Below, one piece after another: positions 44,127 through 52,044 of a DNA stretch of 64,000 nucleotides. The stretch is from positions 5,502 through 69,501 of the forward strand of contig JBCCFW010000020.1 of assembly GCA_039029535.1 (NCBI GenBank), read 5' to 3'. The notes beneath the pieces are model-generated. The model was not told where the DNA came from. It worked only from the letters and a program-made list of their open reading frames with translations, and did not search any database. The DNA is from JBCCFW01 sp039029535. GTDB lineage: Bacteria > Acidobacteriota > JBCCFW01. The position numbers and the translations under genes were made by a program. How positions within the stretch are numbered: the stretch's first letter is position 1; each line of letters begins with the position of its first letter.

Positions 44127-45727
44127 GCGGTCTTCTCCCCCGGAGCGTCGTCGGTCGAGCCCGGCTCCAGTCCCACCGCCAGGGCGGGTGACGTTCGGTC
44201 CAGCCGGGGGAAGGGACCGTGCGGTCGCTCCCCGGGCACGAGCAGTCGTTCGAGGACGGACTGGAATCGGGCACGATCGAGGGGCTTGGCGAGGTGCTCG
44301 TCCATCCCCGCGTCGAGCGCGCGTTGCTGGTCCTCGGGCTCGGTCAACGCCGAGACCGCCACCACCGGCACCCGACGCTCCGAGGGCTCGGCGGCCCGGA
44401 GCCGACGGGCGACCTCGAAGCCATCGAGGCCCGGCATGCAGCAGTCGAGCAGGACCAGGTCGAAGCTCTCTTCGGCGAGAGCATCCAGGGCCTCGTGGCC
44501 ATCGGCGGCCACCACGACCCGGTGACCCGAACGCTCGAGCAGGCCGAGGCCGACGGCCTGGCTGATCGGGTCGTCTTCCACCAGGAGAACCCGACGAGGC
44601 GCGGGCGCGGGCGTCGGCACCGCGGGCACGCTCGGCCGGGTCGTGTCGCTCTCCTTCAAGACGATCTCGCTCGTCGCCTCGGCGTCCGGCGCCGAACGGA
44701 CGCGGAGCGCAAACGGCAGCACGAGCCGCAGCGTCGTTCCCTTGCCGGCTTCGTCGAGCTCGACCCGACCGCCGAGCGCCTGGGCATTCTCACGAGCCAG
44801 CCGCAAGCCCAGGACCGCTTCGCTGGTCGGCGGCTCGGCGCCGGCGATCGCCGCCTGCACTTCGGCTCGCTCTTCCGGCACCAGGGTCCTGCGATCGTCG
44901 GCGACCCAGAACGCGAGCGTCACGGTCGGTCCACTCCAGGACTGAACCTCGATGCCCAGCTCCGTCTCGCCGGACGGTCGTCGCGACAGGTGCCCGACGA
45001 GCTGCCCCAGCGCCGTGCTCAACCGAGGACGATCTCCGATGAGCTCCTCGGGGACCTCGGGAGCCACCTTCAGCGACGGCGACACTCCCCCACGCGAGGT
45101 CTGCTCGTCGAGCAGCTCCTGCACGCAGGCGCGGGGCGAGAAGGCCTCGCGGACCGACTCCGCGCTGTCGGCCGAGCAGCGCGAGCGCTCGAGCGTCTCG
45201 GCCAGGACCAGCAGCAAGCGGTCGGCCGACTCGCGGACCATCCTCAAGTGCTCGGCCTCGGCATCCCCCAGGGGAGCGTCGAGGACGAGATCGGTCAGCC
45301 CGATGATGCCGTGCAGCGGCGTCCGGATGGCGTGACCGAGATTCGCGAGGAAGACGGCGTTCTCACGACCGACGGCCTCCGTCTCCTCCCGGGACGCCTG
45401 CAGCTCGGCCAGCTCGGTCTCGAGCCGAGTGATCCGTTCGTCGTCTTCATCCCCGACTCGTGCCGGAGCCGGCGCGACCTCGTCGCGATGCGGATCCCCA
45501 CTCTCGCGGGCGGTCGGCTCATGTCCAGCGTCCGAGGACCCCGTGAGCACCCAGCCCATCGTCGCCACTCCGGCGACGAGCAGGCCGCTGGCGACGACCC
45601 ACCAGGAGAGGGCCGGTGGGACGACGCGGGCCAGGACGGCCTGGGTCAGGCCGAGACCGACCAGGAGTAGGAGGCTCGCGCGACTGCCTGCGGAGCTCGG
45701 GAGTGCTGAGGAGGAGGACTGCGGCAT
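44123..45727 (-). CDS. hybrid sensor histidine kinase-like protein with degenerate ATPase domain
   Basis: The 534-aa protein has two membrane helices (residues about 17-35 and 44-62), a coiled coil, a HisKA domain with FLANLGHAIRTPLHGIIGLTDL (His present), a HATPase-like domain (about 235-345), a Pro-rich linker and a C-terminal receiver (about 378-495; Asp in LLDCCMPGLDG, Lys in HLAKPLD). The ATPase domain lacks key residues: the N-box reads ALGQLVGHLSRR with both Asn positions replaced, and the G1 box is VADDRRT without the D-x-G-x-G. The G3-like GKGTTLRLVLP is kept. It may act as a phosphatase or docking module rather than an autokinase. It overlaps the downstream response regulator. Confidence 0.85.
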   Translation of the reverse strand: MPQSSSSALPSSAGSRASLLLLVGLGLTQAVLARVVPPALSWWVVASGLLVAGVATMGWVLTGSSDAGHEPTARESGDPHRDEVAPAPARVGDEDDERITRLETELAELQASREETEAVGRENAVFLANLGHAIRTPLHGIIGLTDLVLDAPLGDAEAEHLRMVRESADRLLLVLAETLERSRCSADSAESVREAFSPRACVQELLDEQTSRGGVSPSLKVAPEVPEELIGDRPRLSTALGQLVGHLSRRPSGETELGIEVQSWSGPTVTLAFWVADDRRTLVPEERAEVQAAIAGAEPPTSEAVLGLRLARENAQALGGRVELDEAGKGTTLRLVLPFALRVRSAPDAEATSEIVLKESDTTRPSVPAVPTPAPAPRRVLLVEDDPISQAVGLGLLERSGHRVVVAADGHEALDALAEESFDLVLLDCCMPGLDGFEVARRLRAAEPSERRVPVVAVSALTEPEDQQRALDAGMDEHLAKPLDRARFQSVLERLLVPGERPHGPFPRLDRTSPALAVGLEPGSTDDAPGEKTA

Positions 45728-45908
45728 GGGAGAGATGCGGGGCCGGGCCGACGTGGCGCGGCGCTCGTCCTCATCCTCGGGTGTGGTCGCCGCGAACTTG
45801 AGCCGGCCCCCCGCGATGTCCGGGTTAGCATTGGCGCTCCCGACACGCGATCGACGTCACGATGGCCCGGAAGCTCGTCCCTCGAGACCCGGGTCAGGGA
45901 GAGGACGC

Positions 45909-47456
45909 ATGAGCAGCAACCGACCGGCCTGGGCCTCACGCCTGGGCTTCATCCTGGCCGCCTCGGGCTCCGCCATCGGCCTGGGCAACATCGTCTTCTT
46001 CGGGGCCAACGCATACCAGTTCGGTGGTGGTGCGTTCTACCTGCCCTACCTGATCGCCCTGTTCGTCGTCGGCATCCCCGTCATGATGCTGGAGTTCGCG
46101 CTGGGCCGCAGCACCCGCAAGGCCTTCCCCGCGGCGATGAAGCAGGCGGTCGGCGCCCCCGGCGAATTCGTCGGCTGGTGGGCCCTGCTCAACGCCTCGG
46201 TCATCTGCGCGTATTACGTGACGTTGCTGGGCTGGGTCGTGCTGATGCTCTTCGGCGCCTTCGGCGAGCTCTGGAAGCCGAGCGTGCCGACACCCGAGTA
46301 CGCCCCGGAGACCCTGCCCAATCCGGTCGGCTACTTCTTCAACGCCCTGGCGAGCCCCTGGGCCCTGGTCGCCGCCCTCTTCGTCTGGCTCCTCAACGTG
46401 CTCATCTGCTCGAAGGGCACCAAGAGCATCGAAGCGGCGGTGAAGCTCTTCGTCCCCGCCATGTGGCTGATGATGATCGTCCTTGTCATCCGCGGCCTCA
46501 CGCTCGAGGGCGGCGTCGACGGCGTGCTCTACCTCTTCACGCCCGACTTCGGTGCCATGGGGCAGCCGGAGGTCTGGCGAGGAGCCTTCTCGCAGATCTT
46601 CTTCTCACTCTCCCTCGGCTTCGGCCTGCTGACGGCCTACGCCTCCTACTTGCCGAAGGACGCGAACACCAACTCGTTCGCGATCCAGACCTCGCTGCTC
46701 AACTGCGCGTTCGAGTACGTCGCAGGCTTCGCCATCTTCTCGATGCTCTTCGCCTTCGCCATCGTGCCGAAGGCTTCGACGCTGGCGATGAGCTTCTTCG
46801 TCCTCCCGCAGGGCATCGCCTCCCTGCCCACCGGGGTGACCGCCTTCGGGATCTTGTTCTTCGTCCTCCTGCTGGTCGCCGGGCTCTCCTCGAGCATCTC
46901 GTTGGTCGAGGGCCTGTCCTCGGCGCTCATCGACAAGTTCCAGATCCCGCGCAAGCGCTGCCTGACGCTGGTCTTCATCTTCGGCGCCCTCGGCTCGGTC
47001 GCCTTCGCCTGGCCCAAGGTCATCGACGGCGGCCTCGGCGGCGACGGCACGCTCGGTCTCACGCTGCTCGACCTCGTCGACAACAAGGCCTTCGGCTACG
47101 GCCTGTTGCTCGTCGGCCTGGCCGAGTGCGTGCTGCTCGCCTGGTTCCACGGCAGCGGCAAGCTGGCCGAGGTGTTGGGCACTCACGGCACGCTCAAGAC
47201 CGTCTTTCAGGCGCTCGTCGGCGTGATCATCCCGGCGGCCCTCGTCCTCTTGTTGGGCCTGTCCTTCTACGACGAGCTCAACGCCGGCATGTACGGCCTG
47301 CAGGACGGCGGTCCGGTCAAGGCCGACGTCATCGGTACCGACGAGTACCAGTTCCTCGCCTACCTGGCCCCCCTCGCCTGGGCGGCCATCACCGTCGGCG
47401 GCGCCCTCGCCCTCACCATGATGAAGGGTCGCGACGACGAGGAGACCACCGCATGA
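45909..47456 (+). CDS. sodium:neurotransmitter symporter (NSS/SNF, LeuT-like) family transporter
   Basis: The 515-aa membrane protein has the LeuT-fold family start WASRLGFILAASGSAIGLGNIVFF (the unwound TM1 with the Na+/substrate site) and GGGAFYLPYLIALFVVGIPVMMLEFALGRSTRKA of TM2. About 12 spans follow, including TM6 SQIFFSLSLGFGLLTAYASYL and TM8 LLLVAGLSSSISLVEGLSSALID. It imports amino acids or related amines with sodium. The start is ATG 45909, with GGGAGAGGA seven bases upstream. It is the first gene of a run of close-packed plus-strand genes. The substrate cannot be fixed from sequence alone. Confidence 0.93.
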   Translation: MSSNRPAWASRLGFILAASGSAIGLGNIVFFGANAYQFGGGAFYLPYLIALFVVGIPVMMLEFALGRSTRKAFPAAMKQAVGAPGEFVGWWALLNASVICAYYVTLLGWVVLMLFGAFGELWKPSVPTPEYAPETLPNPVGYFFNALASPWALVAALFVWLLNVLICSKGTKSIEAAVKLFVPAMWLMMIVLVIRGLTLEGGVDGVLYLFTPDFGAMGQPEVWRGAFSQIFFSLSLGFGLLTAYASYLPKDANTNSFAIQTSLLNCAFEYVAGFAIFSMLFAFAIVPKASTLAMSFFVLPQGIASLPTGVTAFGILFFVLLLVAGLSSSISLVEGLSSALIDKFQIPRKRCLTLVFIFGALGSVAFAWPKVIDGGLGGDGTLGLTLLDLVDNKAFGYGLLLVGLAECVLLAWFHGSGKLAEVLGTHGTLKTVFQALVGVIIPAALVLLLGLSFYDELNAGMYGLQDGGPVKADVIGTDEYQFLAYLAPLAWAAITVGGALALTMMKGRDDEETTA

Positions 47457-47899
47457 GCATCCGAGTCGCATCGTCCTGCCTGCTCGCTCTCCTCGTCGTC
47501 GGCGTTGCGAGCGCCACCACCCTTCAGGAGCCTCCGCGGCTGGTCGACGGTCAGTCCGCAGCGTTGAGCTTCGTGACCGAAGCGGGCGCGCCGGCCTCCG
47601 GCGTGGCGGTGACCGCCGTCTACCGTGAGAACGCCCACGCGTCCTTGCGCAAGGAAGTCGCGGTCGGCACCACCAACGCCGCGGGTCGGCTCGACTGGAC
47701 GCCCGAGCAGGCTGGAGTGGTCGTCCTCTCGTGGGACGGCGGAAGCCGGAACGTGAAGGTGCACCACGACGGCACGCCGGTGCTGGGCGTGATCATCGCC
47801 GCGCTCGCCGGCCTGCTGCTCGTCGGTGGCTCGGCGTGGTTCTTCGCGTCGATGCTCCGTCAGCCGACGCTGGACGAGTCCATCCCACCGTCCACCTGA
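47453..47899 (+). CDS. exported membrane-anchored beta-domain protein, unknown
   Basis: The 148-aa protein has a signal peptide (SSCLLALLVVGVASA, residues 7-21), a ~85-residue beta-rich domain (LSFVTEAGAPASGVAVTAVYREN, then GRLDWTPEQAGVVVLSW), and a C-terminal membrane helix (GVIIAALAGLLLVGGSAWFFASML). The beta domain resembles a transthyretin/carboxypeptidase-regulatory-like fold. Its ATG overlaps the NSS stop (ATGA), so translation is coupled. I do not recognise a named family; a transporter accessory subunit is possible. Confidence 0.75.
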   Translation: MSIRVASSCLLALLVVGVASATTLQEPPRLVDGQSAALSFVTEAGAPASGVAVTAVYRENAHASLRKEVAVGTTNAAGRLDWTPEQAGVVVLSWDGGSRNVKVHHDGTPVLGVIIAALAGLLLVGGSAWFFASMLRQPTLDESIPPST

Positions 47900-47912
47900 G
47901 AAGGGAGCCGGG

Positions 47913-48671
47913 ATGCCCGCGAACGAGGAGCTGACCCGACTGCTCGGCCGAGCCGAGCGCGTCCTGGTGTTCACCGGGGCGGGTGTCAGCACCAGCAGCG
48001 GCATCCCCGACTTTCGTGGCCCGCAGGGCGTGTGGAAGCGGCGGCAGCCCGTCATGTTCCAGGACTTCGTCGCGTCCGAGGAGTCCCGCGTCGAGTACTG
48101 GGACCAGAAGGCCGAGGGCTGGGAGGGCTTCCGCGACGCCCAGCCGACGCCGACCCATCGCGCGCTGGTCGAGCTCGAGGAGCTCGGTCGACTCGAGGCC
48201 GTGCTCACCCAGAACATCGACGGCCTGCATCAGGCCGCCGGCACGAGCAGCGAGCGTCTCCTCGAGCTTCACGGCACCAACCGCTGGGTCGAGTGCCTGG
48301 ACTGCGGCGAGCGCACGGATCCCGACCCGTCGGTCGCCGAGTTCCGGGAGACCCGTGCCTGTCCGCGCTGCCCCTGCGGCGGCCTCAGGAAGTTCGCGAC
48401 GATCAGCTTCGGTCAGGCGCTGGAGCCGGAGATCCTGCAACGGGCGGCGAGCCACGCTCAGTCCGCCGACCTCGCCCTCGCCATGGGCTCGACGCTCTCC
48501 GTCACGCCCGCCTGCCTGTTCCCGGCGTTGGTCAAGGAGCAGGGTCATCCGCTCATCATCATCAATCAGGGTGAAACCGACCTGGACGGCGCGGCCGACC
48601 TCCGGCTGGACGGCAGCCTCGACGCGCTCGTCCCGCCGGCCATCTCCGCCCTACGCACGGAGTCGACGTGA
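47913..48671 (+). CDS. cobB: Sir2-family NAD-dependent protein deacylase
   Basis: The 252-aa sirtuin shows FTGAGVSTSSGIPDFRGPQGVW (NAD-binding GAGxS and PDFRG), TQNIDGLHQAAG, the catalytic His in ELHGT, a zinc Cys pair (CLDCG) plus a second Cys cluster (CPRCPCGG), and the GSTLSVTPA and IINQG segments of the NAD site. It removes acyl groups from lysines using NAD. The substrate-pocket Tyr/Arg pair of desuccinylases is not evident, so deacetylase activity is likely. ATG 47913 follows AAGGGAG. Confidence 0.93.
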   Translation: MPANEELTRLLGRAERVLVFTGAGVSTSSGIPDFRGPQGVWKRRQPVMFQDFVASEESRVEYWDQKAEGWEGFRDAQPTPTHRALVELEELGRLEAVLTQNIDGLHQAAGTSSERLLELHGTNRWVECLDCGERTDPDPSVAEFRETRACPRCPCGGLRKFATISFGQALEPEILQRAASHAQSADLALAMGSTLSVTPACLFPALVKEQGHPLIIINQGETDLDGAADLRLDGSLDALVPPAISALRTEST

Positions 48672-48883
48672 GCGAGCCGACCACCACCCCCACGCGCCGC
48701 CGGCCTCGCTTCGAGCTGCCGCTGCTCCTGACCTGCGCCTGCCTGACGGCACCCTTCCCCTTCGCCAGTCGCGAGACGAGCTGGCTGCTCGGCCTGCCGA
48801 CTTGGCTGTGGTGGTCGGCCGGGTTCACCGTCCTGCTGTCAGCGCTCACCTCCTGGGCGATCTTGAAGCACTGGGACGACTGA
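48668..48883 (+). CDS. small two-span membrane protein (DUF3311-like) preceding the symporter
   Basis: The 71-aa product has two hydrophobic spans (about residues 17-35 and 40-66) and a short Pro/Thr/Arg-rich N-terminus. Small proteins of this type commonly sit just upstream of SSS symporters, as here: the symporter starts one base after its stop. It starts with GTG inside the Sir2 stop region (four-base overlap). A role as a small symporter subunit is inference. Confidence 0.75.
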   Translation: MSEPTTTPTRRRPRFELPLLLTCACLTAPFPFASRETSWLLGLPTWLWWSAGFTVLLSALTSWAILKHWDD

Positions 48884-48884
48884 C

Positions 48885-50366
48885 GTGAGCGACCTGACCG
48901 GCCAACTCCTGGCTCTCACCGTCGGCTACCTGGTCCTGCTCATCGTGCTGGGCTGGCTGGGTCGTCGTGCGCGCAAGGCGTCGACGCTCTCGGACCACTA
49001 CCTCGCCGGCCACTCCCTCGGCTTCCTCGTCCTGCTGCTCACGCTGTTCGCGACGCAGTACAGCGGCAACTCGCTCTCGGCCTTCCCGGGCAAGACCTAC
49101 CGCGGCGGCCTGTCCTACTTCATGAGCGTGACCTTCATGGTCGCCATCGTCGCCGGCTACCTCCCCTTCGCGCCCCGGCTCGTCAAGCTGGCGCGACGTC
49201 GAAGCTACCTCACGCCCTCCGACTACCTCGTCGATCGCTTCGGCAGCGTGCGGCTGGCCACCGCGGCGAGCGTCATCTTCACCGTGGCGCTGTGCAACTA
49301 CTTGCTCGCTCAGCTCATCGCCATGGGCAACGCCTTCGCCGGCATCTCCGACGGCGCGGTCCCTTACACGGCCGGCGTCATCGGCGGGGCCACCATCATC
49401 TTGATCTACGAGCTCATGGGCGGGATGAGGGCGGTGGCCTGGACCGACATGCTCCAAGGCGGGGCGATGTTCATCGGCATCGGCTGCGTCGTGCTCGTGA
49501 TCTGGAACGTCATCGGGAGCCCGGCCGAGATCGTCGGCACCATCGCCGCCAGCGCCCCGCAGAAGGTCGCCGCTCCCAGCGTCACCGCCTGCATCACCTG
49601 GATTTCGACCTGCGCCCTGCTCGGCTTCGGCGCGCCGCTCTATCCCCAGGCCATCCAACGTCTCTACGCGGCGGCCAGCACGCGCGAGCTGCGTCGCTCG
49701 CTGGCGGTCATGTCCTTCCTCCCGCTCTTCGCCGTCACGGCCGTGGTCTACATCGGCCTCGCCGGCCTCGTGCAACGTCCGGGCTTGAGCACCCAGGAGT
49801 CCGACCGCATCACCTTCCTCGTGCTCTCCGATCTCGTCGAGCTCGAGCCGCTGGCGCGCCTGCCGGTGCTGCTGGTCATGCTCGCGGTCGTGTCGGCCAT
49901 CATGTCGACGGCAGACTCCTCCCTTCTCTCGCTGTCGTCCATCGCGACCAAGGACTTCTTCGCCCGGGCGAAGGGACTCACCGACCAGCAGGCCGAGGGG
50001 CTGACCTCGCAGGCACGGATCATCTCGGTCGTGGTCATGGGTCTCATCGTGACCCTGGCCCTGCGACCACCGACCACCTTGTGGCGACTGCTGGAAATCA
50101 AGTTCGAGATCCTCATCCAGCTCTCGCCGGCCTTCCTCTTCGGAACCCTCCACGACAAGGACGACCCGCGCGGCTACGACGTCGTCGACATCAGCATCGG
50201 GCTCGCGCTGGGGCTGGTCGTGGGGCTCACGCTCTACGCGCTGGGAATGACCAAGGTCGGCGGTCTCCACGCCGGCGTCATCGGCCTGCTCGTGAACTTC
50301 GCCGCCGTCTTGCTGAGCCGTGTCCTCAGGCGACGTGGCGGGCTCGCAGGGTCGATGGAGGCCTGA
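48885..50366 (+). CDS. sodium:solute symporter (SSS family)
   Basis: The 493-aa protein has about 13 spans and SSS signatures: SDHYLAGHSLGFLVLLLTLFATQYSGNSLSAFPGKTYRGGLSYF of the first helices, LYPQAIQRLYAAAS in the middle loop, and MLAVVSAIMSTADSSLLSLSSIATKDFF of the sodium-site helix. It imports an organic acid, amino acid or similar solute with Na+. The start is GTG 48885, one base after the small membrane protein's stop. The substrate is not identifiable. Confidence 0.92.
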   Translation: MSDLTGQLLALTVGYLVLLIVLGWLGRRARKASTLSDHYLAGHSLGFLVLLLTLFATQYSGNSLSAFPGKTYRGGLSYFMSVTFMVAIVAGYLPFAPRLVKLARRRSYLTPSDYLVDRFGSVRLATAASVIFTVALCNYLLAQLIAMGNAFAGISDGAVPYTAGVIGGATIILIYELMGGMRAVAWTDMLQGGAMFIGIGCVVLVIWNVIGSPAEIVGTIAASAPQKVAAPSVTACITWISTCALLGFGAPLYPQAIQRLYAAASTRELRRSLAVMSFLPLFAVTAVVYIGLAGLVQRPGLSTQESDRITFLVLSDLVELEPLARLPVLLVMLAVVSAIMSTADSSLLSLSSIATKDFFARAKGLTDQQAEGLTSQARIISVVVMGLIVTLALRPPTTLWRLLEIKFEILIQLSPAFLFGTLHDKDDPRGYDVVDISIGLALGLVVGLTLYALGMTKVGGLHAGVIGLLVNFAAVLLSRVLRRRGGLAGSMEA

Positions 50367-50450
50367 CGCTCTCGCGCCACGGTCCAGCTCGGTTGGCGCT
50401 TCCGTCCCCTTCAGGCATGCTGCTGTCGTCTCCACCACGACGAGGTGAGC

Positions 50451-50720
50451 ATGCCCCGGGTGAGCTTCACGCAGAACCTGCAGCGTCACGTCCGTCGCGA
50501 CCCGCTCGAGGTCGCCGGCAGCACTCTCAAGGAAGCGCTGGAGGCCGTCTTCGCGGTCACCCCACAGATGCGCGGCTACGTCCTGGAGGACCAGGGCTCC
50601 ATCCGCCGTCACGTCGTCGTGTTCATCGACGGTGAGCAGTCGCAGGATCGCGACGGCCTCTCCGATCCCCTCCGCCCAGACAGCGACGTCCACGTCATGC
50701 AAGCGCTCTCAGGCGGGTAG
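50451..50720 (+). CDS. MoaD/ThiS-like small protein with C-terminal Gly-Gly
   Basis: The 89-aa protein has a ubiquitin-like beta-grasp appearance: VSFTQNLQRHV, TLKEALEAVFAVTPQMRGYVLEDQGSIRRHVVVFIDGEQS and a terminal ALSGG. The di-Gly end is that of sulfur-carrier proteins, but no MoeB/ThiF activator or molybdopterin gene is present. I chose ATG 50451, which has GAGGTGAG directly ahead. It is followed nine bases later by the BNR-repeat protein gene. In other genomes this pair tends to occur together (from memory, not checked). Confidence 0.8.
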   Translation: MPRVSFTQNLQRHVRRDPLEVAGSTLKEALEAVFAVTPQMRGYVLEDQGSIRRHVVVFIDGEQSQDRDGLSDPLRPDSDVHVMQALSGG

Positions 50721-50729
50721 GAGTCTTCC

Positions 50730-51836
50730 ATGAGCGACCGTCTCTTCGTCTCCACGCGCAAGGGCCTCTTCCGCTACGACCGCTCGTCCTCGGGCGAGTG
50801 GAAGGTCGAAGCCGCCACCTTCCTCGGCGACAACGTGACGCTCTGCCTGCCGCTCGCCGAGGGCAAGGTGCTGGCGGCGCTCGATCACGGCCACTTCGGC
50901 GTCAAGGTCCACCGCTCCACCGACGAGGGCGCGAGCTTCACCGAGACGACCACGCCAAAGTACCCGGAGAAGCCCGAGGGCCTCGTCGACCTCAACGCCA
51001 TGACGAAGGAACCGCTGGCCTGGAATCTCAAGCTCATCTGGTCGCTGGAATCCGGCGGACCGGACCAGCGGGGTCGGATCTGGGTGGGCACCATTCCCGG
51101 TGGTCTCTTCCGCAGCGACGACGAGGGCGAGAGCTGGGAGCTGGTCCGCTCGCTCTGGGACGACGAACGTCGTCAGGGCTGGTTCGGCGGCGGCGCCGAC
51201 TTGCCCGGCATCCACTCGATCTGCGTCGACCCCCGGAGCTCGAGCCGCGTCCTGCTCGGCGTGTCCTGTGGCGGGGCGTGGATCACCGACGACGACGGCG
51301 CGAGCTGGCGTCTGTCGGCGAAGGGCATGAAGGCGCTCTTCATGCCGCCGGACAAGCAAGACGACGAGAACACCCAGGACCCCCATCGCATCGTCCAGTG
51401 CCCCGGTCAGCCCGAGGTGTACTGGTGTCAGCATCACTGCGGCGTCTGGCGCTCCACCGATGAAGGCGCCAACTGGGATCAGGTCGAGGTCCCGCCGTCG
51501 AGCTTCGGCTTCGGCGTGGCGGTCCACCCGGAAGACGGCGACACCGCCTGGTTCGTGCCGGGGGTCAGCGACGAGCACCGCATCCCCGTCGACGGCCAAG
51601 TCGTCGTCGCCCGCACGCGGGACGGCGGCAAGAGCTTCGACGTCCTCCGCGAGGGCCTCCCTCAGGAACACGCCTACGATCTGACCTATCGTCATGCCCT
51701 CGACATCGACGGCAGCGGTGACCGACTCGCCTTCGGCAGCACCACCGGCGGCCTGTGGCTGACCGAGGACCAGGGCGACCACTGGCAGTGCCTGAGCGCC
51801 AACCTCCCCCCCATCCACGCCGTCCGCTTCGCGTGA
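50730..51836 (+). CDS. BNR/WD40-like beta-propeller protein
   Basis: The 368-aa protein carries several Asp-box/BNR motifs (S/T-x-D-x-G-x-x-F/W): HRSTDEGASF, RSDDEGESW, ITDDDGASW, WRSTDEGANW, ARTRDGGKSF and LTEDQGDHW. The spacing predicts a six- or seven-bladed propeller. No signal peptide is present, so it is cytoplasmic, unlike secreted sialidases; the usual sialidase Arg triad is not evident. Genes of this type are often labelled exo-alpha-sialidase by homology, which is not supported here. It follows the MoaD-like gene. Confidence 0.88.
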   Translation: MSDRLFVSTRKGLFRYDRSSSGEWKVEAATFLGDNVTLCLPLAEGKVLAALDHGHFGVKVHRSTDEGASFTETTTPKYPEKPEGLVDLNAMTKEPLAWNLKLIWSLESGGPDQRGRIWVGTIPGGLFRSDDEGESWELVRSLWDDERRQGWFGGGADLPGIHSICVDPRSSSRVLLGVSCGGAWITDDDGASWRLSAKGMKALFMPPDKQDDENTQDPHRIVQCPGQPEVYWCQHHCGVWRSTDEGANWDQVEVPPSSFGFGVAVHPEDGDTAWFVPGVSDEHRIPVDGQVVVARTRDGGKSFDVLREGLPQEHAYDLTYRHALDIDGSGDRLAFGSTTGGLWLTEDQGDHWQCLSANLPPIHAVRFA

Positions 51837-51849
51837 CTCGGAAGACGAC

Positions 51850-52038
51850 ATGAGCCTGCGCCCACGTCCCCACTGGTTCGAGGTCGACGACGAGGACCTC
51901 CTCACCGCCCACGTCGAGAGCCCCCTCGGGCTCAAGGACTCGGTCGTCCAGGGGCTCGACCTCACCGGCTGGTCGGATCGCCTCCTCGGCTGCGACCTCA
52001 CCGGCGCGGTCTTCCTCGGCTGCCGCTTCACGCCGTAG
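51850..52038 (+). CDS. N-terminal fragment of an interrupted LOG-like nucleotide-binding protein
   Basis: This 62-aa frame ends at TAG 52036-52038. Its peptide (residues ~20-60, LTAHVESPLGLKDSVVQGLDLTG ... TGAVFLGCRFTP) looks like the pentapeptide-like leader of larger LOG-family relatives. The downstream LOG-like frame begins in the same frame six bases after this stop. It is likely the front piece of one ~380-residue protein split by an in-frame amber codon. It would be translated alone unless the codon is read through. Confidence 0.5.
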   Translation: MSLRPRPHWFEVDDEDLLTAHVESPLGLKDSVVQGLDLTGWSDRLLGCDLTGAVFLGCRFTP

Positions 52039-52044
52039 CTCCCG

